Source: Collinsella sp.
GTDB taxonomy: Bacteria > Actinomycetota > Coriobacteriia > Coriobacteriales > Coriobacteriaceae
DNA length: 18,786 bases
Direction: 5' to 3'
Assembly: GCA_019419645.1 (NCBI GenBank)
Contig: DXZN01000041.1
Location: forward strand, 1 to 18,786
The notes under the pieces: generated by a model
Told to the model about the DNA's origin: nothing
Seen by the model: only the letters and a program-made list of their open reading frames with translations
Database searches by the model: none
Translations under genes and position numbers: made by a program
Shown: positions 6,685 to 13,975 of the stretch, piece after piece
Layout: every line of letters begins with the position of its first letter
Position numbering within the stretch: position 1 is the first letter of the stretch

Positions 6685-6715
6685 ATGCGACAATGGGACA
6701 GTCCCTTTGTCGCAT
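6685..6715. repeat. Hairpin with GGGACAGTCCC core between EIID and SIS-2
   Basis: The outer arms ATGCGACAA (6685-6693) and TTGTCGCAT (6707-6715) are perfectly complementary, and an inner GGGAC-A-GTCCC extends the stem. The core resembles the TGGGGACAG loop at 2511-2519, while the outer stem differs. There is no T-run, so it is not a standard terminator. It lies 92 bp before the SIS-2 start inside the operon. Confidence 0.6.
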
Positions 6716-6806
6716 CCTCAACGGGCCGGCGACTCGGCCCAAACCACGGTAACCCTGCGAGCGCCCGGCAATGTGACGCCGCAACAAATCGAAAGGAATG
6801 TGTCAG

Positions 6807-7790
6807 ATGTACGAGATCGACCTTAACCTCCCTAAGCAGATCGTCGCTGACGTCCTGTCCAACCACGAGATCCACAGCGTCGCTTTCGTCGGCTGCGGTG
6901 CTTCCATGTCCGACCTTTACCCCGCCAAGTACTTCCTGGCCAACAACACGGACAAGCTGAACGTTCAGATCTTCACCGCTAACGAGTTCAACTACGACAC
7001 GCCTTCCTGGGTCAACGAGCACACCTTCGTGATCACCTGCTCCCTCGGTGGCTCCACGCCCGAGACCGTCGAGGCCAACAAGACCGCCAAGAAGCACAAC
7101 TGCCCGGTCGTCTCCCTCACCAACAAGGCTGGCTCCGCTCTGACCGTCGACGCCGACCACGTCATCGTTCACGGCTTCCACGCCAACTACGCTGCCAAGT
7201 GCGAGAAGCCCGGCTACGCCATCGCTCTTGCTGTCGAGATCCTTCAGCAGACCGAGGGCTATGACCACTACGAGGACATGATCACCGGCCTCACCAACGT
7301 CTTCGAGCTCTGCGAGAACGCCGCTCAGTCCGCCAAGGGTCTTGCCAAGCAGTTCGCCCAGGACTTCAAGGACGACGAGATGATCTACTTCATGGCCTCC
7401 GGTGCCTCCGAGAAGATGGCTTATTCTCACGCCGCCTTCCTGTTCACCGAGATGCAGTGGATCGACGCCGCCGCCTACAACACCGGCGAGTACTTCCACG
7501 GCCCGTTCGAGGTTTCCACCGAGGGTAAGCCCTACGTCTTCTTCATGTCCGATGGTGCCACCCGTCCGATGGACGCCCGCGCCCTCACCTTCCTTAAGCG
7601 CATGGGCGCCAAGGTCGCTCTGATCGACTCCAAGGACTACGGCCTGGCCGACGCCGTGCCCGCGAGCGTTGTCACCTACTTCAACCCGCTGCTGCACCTC
7701 GCTGTTATGCGCGAGTACGGCAACCAGATCGCCGAGGCCCGTCAGCACCCGCTGACCATGCGTCGCTACATGTGGAAGCTTTCCTACTAA
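6807..7790 (+). CDS. SIS-domain fructosamine-6-phosphate deglycase-like enzyme (SIS-2)
   Basis: A 327-residue cytoplasmic enzyme with two SIS domains. The first phosphate loop is GCGASMSDLYPA, the second SLGGSTPET. The GEYFHGPFE motif keeps the expected catalytic Glu (Glu228) and His231, and the protein ends RRYMWKLSY, the FrlB/GfrF tail. It probably cleaves the 6-phosphorylated substrate delivered by the PTS just upstream into a hexose 6-phosphate and an amine. An ATG at 6798 is also in frame, but AAAGGA (6792-6797) abuts it; the ATG at 6807 has correct spacing and is preferred. It is the last gene before a strong terminator. Codon use is as biased as in the PTS genes. The exact substrate (fructoselysine, glucoselysine, fructose-asparagine or another) cannot be read directly, and an amino-sugar isomerase is the main alternative. 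Confidence 0.87.
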   Translation: MYEIDLNLPKQIVADVLSNHEIHSVAFVGCGASMSDLYPAKYFLANNTDKLNVQIFTANEFNYDTPSWVNEHTFVITCSLGGSTPETVEANKTAKKHNCPVVSLTNKAGSALTVDADHVIVHGFHANYAAKCEKPGYAIALAVEILQQTEGYDHYEDMITGLTNVFELCENAAQSAKGLAKQFAQDFKDDEMIYFMASGASEKMAYSHAAFLFTEMQWIDAAAYNTGEYFHGPFEVSTEGKPYVFFMSDGATRPMDARALTFLKRMGAKVALIDSKDYGLADAVPASVVTYFNPLLHLAVMREYGNQIAEARQHPLTMRRYMWKLSY

Positions 7791-7824
7791 TCACAAGTAA
7801 GTAGACCTTACGGGTTGATTGAGA

Positions 7825-7855
7825 GGGGATGGGGTTTGTGCCCCATCCCCTTTTT
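7825..7855 (+). terminator. Intrinsic terminator of PTS/SIS-2 operon
   Basis: A 10-bp perfect GC-rich stem, GGGGATGGGG (7825-7834) with CCCCATCCCC (7841-7850), has a 6-nt loop and is followed directly by TTTTT (7851-7855). It lies 35 bp after the SIS-2 stop. Confidence 0.93.
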
Positions 7856-7950
7856 GCTCTGGGGAGGGCGTGCGCGCACGCGCCGCAAAACACCAGATAA
7901 AACCTACCAAAATAAACCTGTCCCTTTTTGGCAGGTGGGAGGAGATGCGT

Positions 7951-8580
7951 ATGATCAAGGCAGTGCTGTTTGATATGGACGGCGTGCTGGTCGATACCGA
8001 GTGGTTCTACAACCGTCGTCGCGTGGCGTTTATGGAAGAGAAAGGGTTCCACTTTGACGAGATCCCCGATCTTTCGGGGTCTAACGAGCCTGCCATTTGG
8101 GAGGCGCTGGTGCCCGACGATGTTGAGCTGCGCGAGCGCCTGCGCGTGGAGTACAAGCAGGTCTACAGCCCGGACCATCCCGTTCCGTATGCCGAGCTGC
8201 TCAACGAGCAGACGAAGCCGGTGATGCGTGAGCTGCACGAGCGCGGCGTGAAGTGTGCCATCGCGAGCTCGTCCTATCGCGAGCTCATTGACGAGCTGGT
8301 GGAGATTGCCGGCATCGCCGACGTGCTGGACTACACCATCAGCGGTCACGAGTGCAGCGCGTTTAAGCCCGACCCCGAGATCTACCTGCGTGCCATGGAG
8401 GCGCTGGGGGTGGGGCCTACCGAGTGCCTGGTTATCGAGGACTCGCCTTTGGGCATCGAGGCCGGCAAGCGCTCCGGCGCCCGCGTCCTGGCACTGCGTC
8501 CGAACGAGGGCGTCAACCTGGATCAATCGCGAGCCGATGCCGTTATCGACAATCTGATCGACATTTTGGCCGCTCTGTAG
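7951..8580 (+). CDS. HAD-superfamily hydrolase, beta-phosphoglucomutase-like
   Basis: A 209-residue soluble phosphatase or phosphomutase of HAD subfamily I. All four motifs are present: DMDGVLVDTE with nucleophile Asp8 and Asp10, the motif II serines (Ser106/107 in IASSSY), Lys139 in FKPDPEIY, and Glu163-Asp164 in VIEDSPLGIEAG. The cap region at about 17-80 is helical, as in beta-phosphoglucomutase and sugar-phosphate phosphatases. The ATG at 7951 is chosen because AGGAG (7940-7944) lies 6 nt upstream; the ATG at 7945 is too close. A small hairpin (ACCTG 7916-7920 with CAGGT 7932-7936) sits just before the ribosome binding site. The gene follows the operon terminator, so it needs its own promoter or read-through. 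The substrate is unknown; a sugar phosphate from the neighbouring pathway is possible. Confidence 0.88.
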   Translation: MIKAVLFDMDGVLVDTEWFYNRRRVAFMEEKGFHFDEIPDLSGSNEPAIWEALVPDDVELRERLRVEYKQVYSPDHPVPYAELLNEQTKPVMRELHERGVKCAIASSSYRELIDELVEIAGIADVLDYTISGHECSAFKPDPEIYLRAMEALGVGPTECLVIEDSPLGIEAGKRSGARVLALRPNEGVNLDQSRADAVIDNLIDILAAL

Positions 8581-8588
8581 CGTTGATT

Positions 8589-8626
8589 CACCGCAAAAAG
8601 TACGGGTTCAAACGTTTTTTGCGGTG
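8589..8626. terminator. Hairpin downstream of HAD gene
   Basis: CACCGCAAAAA (8589-8599) pairs with TTTTTGCGGTG (8616-8626) around a loop containing GTACGGGTTCAAA. The T-rich arm could act as a U-tract, but the order is unlike a standard terminator, so the call is tentative. The loop motif recurs at 10959-10971. Between 8627 and 8675 only CGATT-rich low-complexity sequence is seen. Confidence 0.4.
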
Positions 8627-8675
8627 GACTGGCTCGATTTGGTTTCGATTTTGATCCGCTTGGCTTCGATTCGGG

Positions 8676-8799
8676 CTAAGTGAGTAGACTTTTTGGCGCA
8701 GGTGGAGCACAAAACATATCTTCCTTTGTAAAACCGCAGGTCGCAGAGGTGGCTATTTTTGGGTGTGCTCGGCAGATCGTAAAAAGTCTACTCACTTAG
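8676..8799. repeat. Palindromic dispersed repeat, copy 2 (124 bp)
   Basis: This is the second copy of the element at 95-217, in the same orientation, with identical 18-bp terminal arms (8676-8693 and 8782-8799). The inner GAGCACA/TGTGCTC pair and the AAAACCGCAGGTC block are conserved, while the stretch around 8711-8728 has diverged (ACATATCTTCC instead of GCGCATCTGCC). It lies between the HAD and YitT genes, both on the plus strand. Confidence 0.85.
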
Positions 8800-8885
8800 A
8801 TTTTTGCCCTTTGGTCGTAGGAGTTGCTGGTCCCGTTTTGGTTGTCGAGAGGGGGTGAATTGAAGCGCCCCCGCACGCTCCATGC

Positions 8886-8891
8886 TACAAT
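8886..8891 (+). promoter_or_regulatory. Possible -10 box of YitT gene
   Basis: TACAAT lies 45 bp before the start codon. TTGAAG at 8860-8865 could be the -35 box, but the 20-bp spacing is longer than ideal. Confidence 0.4.
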
Positions 8892-8936
8892 CGCGGGCAT
8901 ACCCCACAACTACATCTGCCTTCGAAGGGAGCCTAC

Positions 8937-9944
8937 GTGGCGAACGCCATCGATCAGCTCACGGACCGAGTGCTCGTACTCGGCCGTCTCACCATCGTCC
9001 GCCGCGCCATTACTGCCGTGGCGGTCACGATTTCCGCCATTCTCCAGACATTTCTGATCCAGGCGTTCATTCAGCCCGCCGATCTGCTTCCGAGCGGTCT
9101 CACCGGCGTCGCGGTCCTGCTCGATCGCGTTACCTCGCTTGGCGGCGTTCACATCGATATCTCGCTCGGTATGCTCGCGCTCAACATCCCCGTGGCGCTC
9201 CTATGCTGGAACGGCATCAGCAAGCGCTTCGTCATCTTCTCGATGATGCAGGTCGTGCTCTCATCGCTGTTCCTCAACATCTTTCACTTTGCCCCGTTTT
9301 TGGGCGACAAGATTATGCTCATCATTTTTGGTGGCGTGGTCTCAGGTCTGGGCGCTGCCATCGCACTTAAGTCCGGCGCATCTACCGGTGGCACCGACTT
9401 TATCGCGCTGTGGGTCTCCAACCACACGGGCAAGACCATCTGGGGCGTCATCTTTGGTTTCAACTGCTTTATCCTGGCGATCTTTGGCTTTATGTTTGGC
9501 TGGGACAATGCGGCGTATTCCATCGTGTTCCAGTTTATTTCGACCAAGACCATCGACAGTTTCTACCGACGCTACGACCGTGTGACGCTGCAGATCACGA
9601 CACGCAAGGCAGACGAGGTCATGACAGCCTATGTTGACCATTTTCAGCATGGCATTAGCTGCGCCGAGGTCATTGGCGGATACAGCCGCGAAAAGATGTA
9701 TCTGCTGCACGCCGTTGTCTCGACCTACGAGAGCCAGGACATTATCAAGCTGGTGTGCGATATTGATCCCGGCGCCGTGATCAATGTGTTCCACACGCTC
9801 AACTTCGTGGGCGGCTGGTGGGGCGGCCATGTCGACGAGCCCATGCCCACGGCCGTACCCGATCCCGACAAGCCCGCGCGCATGGCCAGCAGGCAGGCGC
9901 GCCTCAGCGAGCAGGACAGTCTGCAGCAGGACGACGGCAAGTAA
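8937..9944 (+). CDS. YitT-family membrane protein (DUF161/DUF2179)
   Basis: A 335-residue integral membrane protein. The N-terminal two thirds (about 20-200) carry several membrane spans, with the family signatures PADLLPSGLTGVAVLL and SGASTGGTDFIALW. The C-terminal part (about 210-300) matches the cytoplasmic DUF2179 domain (VTLQITTRKADEV, HGISCAEVIGGYS, DPGAVINVF). The last 35 residues are charged and probably disordered. The start is GTG at 8937, with GAAGGGAG just upstream at proper spacing. YitT proteins are widespread but have no settled biochemical function, although transport has been suggested. It appears monocistronic, and nothing ties it directly to the sugar genes. Confidence 0.9.
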   Translation: MANAIDQLTDRVLVLGRLTIVRRAITAVAVTISAILQTFLIQAFIQPADLLPSGLTGVAVLLDRVTSLGGVHIDISLGMLALNIPVALLCWNGISKRFVIFSMMQVVLSSLFLNIFHFAPFLGDKIMLIIFGGVVSGLGAAIALKSGASTGGTDFIALWVSNHTGKTIWGVIFGFNCFILAIFGFMFGWDNAAYSIVFQFISTKTIDSFYRRYDRVTLQITTRKADEVMTAYVDHFQHGISCAEVIGGYSREKMYLLHAVVSTYESQDIIKLVCDIDPGAVINVFHTLNFVGGWWGGHVDEPMPTAVPDPDKPARMASRQARLSEQDSLQQDDGK

Positions 9945-9983
9945 GGATTTGCTGTATGTGGTGTATCGTTTTATCAAACTGAG

Positions 9984-10020
9984 ATAACATATAAAAAGAC
10001 GTTATATACGTATTAGTTAT
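9984..10020. promoter_or_regulatory. CGTTATA boxes upstream of GntR-2
   Basis: ATAAC at 9984-9988 and GTTAT at 10001-10005 form an inverted pair. CGTTATATACG lies at 10000-10010, with another GTTAT at 10016-10020. AAGACGTTATA is identical to the box upstream of the PTS operon. This fits autoregulation by GntR-2 (inference). The ribosome binding site of GntR-2 is weak (AAGAG near 10035). Confidence 0.5.
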
Positions 10021-10048
10021 TTCGCTATTTTGATAAGAGTGATCAGAT

Positions 10049-10768
10049 ATGCCCGCACCCAAAAATGCACCACTTTACCAGCAGATTTACGACGAAATCA
10101 AGGATGCGATCGAGAAAGGTGTTTATGCACCCAAGGAGCGTATCCCGTCCGAGCTTGAGCTTGCCGAGCAGTACGAGGTAAGCCGCATTACGGTGCGTCG
10201 CGCCGTTGAGGAGCTGTGCTCCGATGGCTACCTGGTTAAGCAGCAGGGCCGTGGCACCTTTGTCTCCACGCCGCACATCAACCGCCAGTTTCACGCCTCG
10301 ACGCTGCAGACGTTTACCGCGCTGTGTGCCGGCAACGGCATGAAGGCCGGTGCACATGTGGTCGATCGCCAGATTGTGCCGGCGCGCCAAAACGAGATGG
10401 AGTTCTTTGGCCTGCAGAAGGATGCGCTGCTGCTGCATATCAAGCGCGTGCGTACGGCCGACGGCGAGCCCATATTTGAGGAGAACATCTTTGTGCCGTT
10501 TGACGCCTACCGTGAGCTGTTGACGGCCGATCTTGAGGACAAGTCGATTTTTGCCGAGGTCGAGCGTGTTGGCGGAACGCCGATTGTCTCGGTTGGCTAC
10601 CGTACGGTCGAGGCCGTTCGAGCTAACGCCGAGCAGGCGGCCGAGCTGGGCATTGCTCCGCACGATCCGCTGCTCAACCTGCGTGCCGGCTTTATCGGTC
10701 CCAATGGCGAGCCGGTCCTGATGGGTAAGCAGTACTACGTGGGATCGCGCTACGTTATGGTGATGTAA
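10049..10768 (+). CDS. GntR/HutC-family transcriptional regulator (GntR-2)
   Basis: This 239-residue protein starts with the typical PLYQQIYDEIKDAI helix and has a winged helix-turn-helix to about residue 75 (IPSELELAEQYEVSRITVRRAVEEL, wing QQGRGTFV). A UTRA ligand domain spans about 95-238 and ends GSRYVMVM. It is clearly paralogous to GntR-3, with almost the same recognition helix (SRITVRRA versus GRITVRRA). The upstream CGTTATA boxes match those before the PTS operon and the EamA gene, so it is the best candidate regulator of those units. The ligand is probably a phosphorylated sugar or Amadori compound. It stands alone, followed at once by a structured repeat. Confidence 0.9.
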   Translation: MPAPKNAPLYQQIYDEIKDAIEKGVYAPKERIPSELELAEQYEVSRITVRRAVEELCSDGYLVKQQGRGTFVSTPHINRQFHASTLQTFTALCAGNGMKAGAHVVDRQIVPARQNEMEFFGLQKDALLLHIKRVRTADGEPIFEENIFVPFDAYRELLTADLEDKSIFAEVERVGGTPIVSVGYRTVEAVRANAEQAAELGIAPHDPLLNLRAGFIGPNGEPVLMGKQYYVGSRYVMVM

Positions 10769-10940
10769 GTTACGCGGTTTTACCAAACCGCGTAACGGCT
10801 CGACGCTGCAAGCCCGCCAGAGCGGCAATCTGCCTTTCAACTTCGGCGGCATGACCAAAAGGTCAATGCCGCCTCGTTTCAAGGCACCTTGCTCGCCCTG
10901 GCGGGCTTTCGCTGACTTTGCCAACACATTGGCGTTGCCG
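10769..10940 (+). repeat. 172-bp structured repeat, copy 2 (possible RNA element)
   Basis: Collinear and ungapped with 2289-2460; it begins directly after the GntR-2 stop codon. The first stem is GTTACGCGGTTT-TACC-AAACCGCGTAAC, where copy 1 has GGCG/CGCC in place of GCGG/CCGC, so pairing is kept despite changes on both sides. In the large stem, AACCC/GGGTT of copy 1 becomes AGCCC/GGGCT. These paired changes indicate selection for the folded form or for the palindrome. The remainder of the gap to recQ holds the arm at 10973-10992 and the recQ promoter, with no gene. Confidence 0.8.
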
Positions 10941-10972
10941 TGGTAGTCATTGGCCTGTGTACGGGTTCAAAG

Positions 10973-10992
10973 TGGGAGATTATCCACGCTCG
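10973..10992. repeat. Single arm of the GTGGATAATCTCCCA palindrome family
   Basis: TGGGAGATTATCCACGCTCG matches the right arm of the hairpins at 2543-2606 and 17275-17338, but no left arm is present. It is preceded by TGTGTACGGGTTCAAAG, similar to the loop of the complete copies. It follows a 172-bp repeat, as does the copy at 2543. Confidence 0.65.
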
Positions 10993-11053
10993 TTCCCATC
11001 GGATTACATTACCCGTCGCCGGCAGCCGGGCGACGTCGGTCCGTGTGGCGGCG

Positions 11054-11059
11054 TATAAT
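11054..11059 (+). promoter_or_regulatory. -10 box of recQ
   Basis: A perfect TATAAT lies 31 bp upstream of the recQ start. No good -35 box is seen at standard spacing. Confidence 0.5.
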
Positions 11060-11090
11060 CGGCGGCAGATGACTTGGACGTTAGGAAACC

Positions 11091-13073
11091 ATGACCGATA
11101 GCATGCGGCAGATGGCGCTCGACACGCTCGGCGCCTATTTTGGCTACACCTCGTTTCGCCCGGGACAGGACCGCATGGTCGATGCGATTCTTGCCGGACG
11201 CGATGCGCTGGGTGTTATGCCCACGGGCGCCGGCAAGTCCATTTGCTACCAGGTACCCGCGCTCATGCTGGCCGGCATCACCTTTGTGGTGAGTCCGCTG
11301 CTGTCGCTTATGGAGGATCAGACCCGTGCATTGCTCGCGGCGGGTGCGCGGCCCAGTTATCTCAACTCCAGCCTTACCCCGGCCCAGCAAAACACTGTGC
11401 TCAAGCGGGCGCGCGAGGGCCGCTACCAGCTTATGTACGTGGCGCCCGAGCGCCTGCTCGAGCTGCGCTTTTTAGCCTTTGCGCAGGAGGCCGCGGCGGA
11501 CGGCGGCATTGGCGTGCCGCTCGTGGCCATTGACGAGGCCCACTGCGTGAGCCAATGGGGCCAGGATTTCCGCCCCGCCTACCTGCAGATTCGCGAGTTC
11601 ATCGATTCGCTTCCGCAGCGCCCCATCGTGGCGGCCTTTACCGCTACGGCGACCGAGCGTGTGCGCGCGGATATCCAGCAGATGCTCGGCCTGCAAAATC
11701 CTGCGACGGTGGTGACGGGCTTCGATCGCAAGAACCTCTACTTTGGCTGCGAGGAGATGGGCGACAAGGCCAAGGCCGCGTGGGTGCGCGACTATGTGAT
11801 CGCGCATTCGAGCGAGAGCGGCATCGTGTATTGCTCGACCCGCAAGACAGTCGATGCGCTGGCAGGCGAGCTTGCCGAGGCACTGGGCCCCAGCGGCATT
11901 CGCGTTGGCCGCTATCATGCCGGCATGGGCAACGACGCCCGTCGTCAAAGCCAGCGCGCCTTTATCGATGACGATATCCAGGTGATGGTTGCCACTAACG
12001 CCTTCGGCATGGGCATCGACAAGCCCAACGTGCGCTACGTTATCCACAACAACGTGCCCGAGAGCATCGAGGCCTACTACCAGGAGGCGGGCCGCGCCGG
12101 CCGCGATGGCGATCCGGCCAGCTGCCACTTGCTGTGGAACGGCAACGATTTTCGCATGCGCCGTTTTTTGATCGATCGCGGCGATTCGGGCGACGAGGCG
12201 CTCGACGACGAGCAGCGCGCATGGGCGCTCCAGAATCGGTATCGCCTGCTCAGCCAGATGGAGGGCTACTGCAATACCACCGGCTGCCTGCGCGAATACA
12301 TGCTGCGCTACTTTGGCGACGAGACCGCGGCCGAGCATGCTGCCGCGGCTGGTGCGGGCGCCACCGCCACGGACGACGCCGAGGGCTGCGGCAACTGCAG
12401 CAACTGTCTCACGCAGTTCGAGGTCGAGGACGTCACCGATATGGCACGCGCTGCCGTGCGCTATGTGGCCACGCGCCCCATGCGCTTTGGCAAGTCGCTG
12501 ATCGCCGATGTACTTCACGGCGGCAATACCGAGCGCATTCGCCAGATGAACCTGGATCAGGACCGTGGCTATGGTGAGCTGTCGAGCGAATCGGTCGGGC
12601 GTATTAAGGACATCATTGGCCAGCTGTGCGGCCGTGGTTATTTGGCCACCTCGCAGGGGCAGTACCCGGTCGTGGGGCTGGGCCCGCGTGCCGTCGAGGT
12701 CGAGGATGAGGCGTTCGCCTTTACCGTCAAGCGTCGTGCGTCCAAGCGCAAGGCCTCGGTCCGCGCCCGCCGTGCGGTGGATTTGCTGCGCGAGGAGGCC
12801 GAGCTGGATCAGCGCCCGCGCGTGGGCGACGATGCCGAGCTGTTCGAGCGCCTGCGTACCCTGCGCAAGGAGATCTCGACCGAGCTCGAGATGGCGCCGT
12901 ACATGGTCTTTTCCGACAAGGCCCTGCGCGGCCTGTGCCGCCTGCGCCCGCAAACGCGCGACGAGCTGATTCAGGTCAACGGCATCGGCGAGAAAAAGGC
13001 CGATGCCTTTGGCGAGCAGTTTATGGCGGCGATTGAAGAGTTTGAGTCCGAGCATGCACGGAATGGAGCATAA
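11091..13073 (+). CDS. recQ: ATP-dependent DNA helicase RecQ
   Basis: A 660-residue 3'-5' superfamily 2 helicase for recombination and fork repair. Seen in order: FRPGQ (Gln26), Walker A PTGAGKS (Lys49), DEAH (148-151) in DEAHCVSQWGQDFRPAY, motif VI QEAGRAGRDG from residue 331, an RQC region with zinc cysteines, and a C-terminal HRDC domain at about 583-655 (PYMVFSDKALRGL, VNGIGEKKADAFG). The zinc site has Cys399 and CGNCSNC (433-439), but the spacing from Cys399 to Cys433 is 33 residues, against 16 in E. coli RecQ, because of an Ala/Gly-rich insertion (about 410-430). AGGA precedes the ATG. The stop is 2 bp before the GntR-3 start, so the two genes are probably co-transcribed. Confidence 0.95.
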   Translation: MTDSMRQMALDTLGAYFGYTSFRPGQDRMVDAILAGRDALGVMPTGAGKSICYQVPALMLAGITFVVSPLLSLMEDQTRALLAAGARPSYLNSSLTPAQQNTVLKRAREGRYQLMYVAPERLLELRFLAFAQEAAADGGIGVPLVAIDEAHCVSQWGQDFRPAYLQIREFIDSLPQRPIVAAFTATATERVRADIQQMLGLQNPATVVTGFDRKNLYFGCEEMGDKAKAAWVRDYVIAHSSESGIVYCSTRKTVDALAGELAEALGPSGIRVGRYHAGMGNDARRQSQRAFIDDDIQVMVATNAFGMGIDKPNVRYVIHNNVPESIEAYYQEAGRAGRDGDPASCHLLWNGNDFRMRRFLIDRGDSGDEALDDEQRAWALQNRYRLLSQMEGYCNTTGCLREYMLRYFGDETAAEHAAAAGAGATATDDAEGCGNCSNCLTQFEVEDVTDMARAAVRYVATRPMRFGKSLIADVLHGGNTERIRQMNLDQDRGYGELSSESVGRIKDIIGQLCGRGYLATSQGQYPVVGLGPRAVEVEDEAFAFTVKRRASKRKASVRARRAVDLLREEAELDQRPRVGDDAELFERLRTLRKEISTELEMAPYMVFSDKALRGLCRLRPQTRDELIQVNGIGEKKADAFGEQFMAAIEEFESEHARNGA

Positions 13074-13075
13074 CG

Positions 13076-13831
13076 ATGTCATCCGACGATAAAACCGAGC
13101 GCACTGAGGTGTCCGCTGTGCCGCTGTACCAGCAGGTTATGGACGACCTGAAGGGCGAGATCGCGCGCGGCGTGTATGCGGCCGGCTCGCGCATTCCTTC
13201 CGAGATGGAGCTCGCGAAGTCTTACGGCGTGGGACGCATCACCGTGCGTCGCGCCATCGAGGAGCTGTCGCGCGCGGGATATCTCAACCGACAGCAGGGG
13301 AGGGGCACCTTTGTGTGCGCTCCCAAGCTCAAGCGCAAGATTGTCCAGAAAGGCGACGTCCAGAGCTTTACTGAGGGTTGTGCCGCCAACGACATGGTGG
13401 CCGGAGCGCGTCTGGTGTCGCGTACGGTGGTCGCGGCGACGCGCGAGGATGCGGCGTTCTTTGGCGTGGAGCCCGGCTGCGAGCTCATCGTGGTCGAGCG
13501 CGTGCGCACGGCGGATGGCGTGCCCGTCATGCTCGAGAACAACGCCTTTGTGCTGGCCGACCATCCCTACCTGCAGACGCTTGCCGACGAGGACCTCGCC
13601 GATAACTCGATCTTTGCGCTCGTTGCCGAGCATTCGGGCCGCGCGCCGCTCAAGTCCGACCCCTGTACCGTGGAGATTGCGCTTGCCGATGCTCAGGCGG
13701 CCCCGCTGTTGGAGGTGCCGGCCGGCGAGCCACTCTTCTATATGGAGGCGTACTTTACCGATGAGGACGAGCGGCCCCTGCTGCTCGGGCGCCAAAAGAT
13801 CGTGGGCTCGCGCTACGTGTTCGACATCTAA
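13076..13831 (+). CDS. GntR/HutC-family transcriptional regulator (GntR-3)
   Basis: A 251-residue regulator closely related to GntR-2. PLYQQVMDDLKGEI opens a winged helix-turn-helix (IPSEMELAKSYGVGRITVRRAIEEL, wing QQGRGTFV, to about residue 85). A UTRA domain follows at about 105-250, ending GSRYVFDI. The ATG at 13076 lies 2 bp after the recQ stop, with GGAG (13065-13068) inside the recQ end, so translation is likely coupled. Downstream lie two copies of ATAGAACAACATAGAAC flanking the SIS-3 promoter, which points to SIS-3 as its target. The ligand is probably the SIS-3 substrate or a relative. Confidence 0.9.
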   Translation: MSSDDKTERTEVSAVPLYQQVMDDLKGEIARGVYAAGSRIPSEMELAKSYGVGRITVRRAIEELSRAGYLNRQQGRGTFVCAPKLKRKIVQKGDVQSFTEGCAANDMVAGARLVSRTVVAATREDAAFFGVEPGCELIVVERVRTADGVPVMLENNAFVLADHPYLQTLADEDLADNSIFALVAEHSGRAPLKSDPCTVEIALADAQAAPLLEVPAGEPLFYMEAYFTDEDERPLLLGRQKIVGSRYVFDI

Positions 13832-13840
13832 CGTCCATAG

Positions 13841-13857
13841 ATAGAACAACATAGAAC
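13841..13857. promoter_or_regulatory. Operator-like box, upstream copy, SIS-3 promoter
   Basis: ATAGAACAACATAGAAC is a direct repeat of ATAGAAC with a 10-bp period. An identical 17-mer lies at 13903-13919. It begins 9 bp after the GntR-3 stop and sits upstream of the -35 region of the SIS-3 promoter. Confidence 0.7.
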
Positions 13858-13874
13858 AAATTTGCTGAAATGAC

Positions 13875-13919
13875 TTCACCTGCGACAGCTCGCATGCTAT
13901 AAATAGAACAACATAGAAC
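13875..13919 (+). promoter_or_regulatory. SIS-3 promoter with downstream operator copy
   Basis: TTCACC (13875-13880) and TATAAA (13898-13903) are spaced 17 bp and form a plausible promoter. The second 17-mer ATAGAACAACATAGAAC (13903-13919) starts at the last base of the -10 box and would cover the transcription start. The two operator copies start 62 bp apart, close to six helical turns, which would suit cooperative binding or looping. Confidence 0.65.
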
Positions 13920-13975
13920 GACTGCAGGTACGAGCTGCCGTCGTCCAAAGCCGCCACACAAGGAGGAGCGTCACC

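Noticed and set aside
8600..8612. GGGTTCAAA resembling a tRNA T-arm
   Set aside because: No acceptor, D or anticodon stems are found around it, and the motif recurs in hairpin loops elsewhere in the window.
11472..13082. Long minus-strand open frame (536 codons) opposite recQ
   Set aside because: It lies fully antisense to a clear RecQ with all motifs, its product has no recognisable domain, and such frames are common opposite GC-rich genes.
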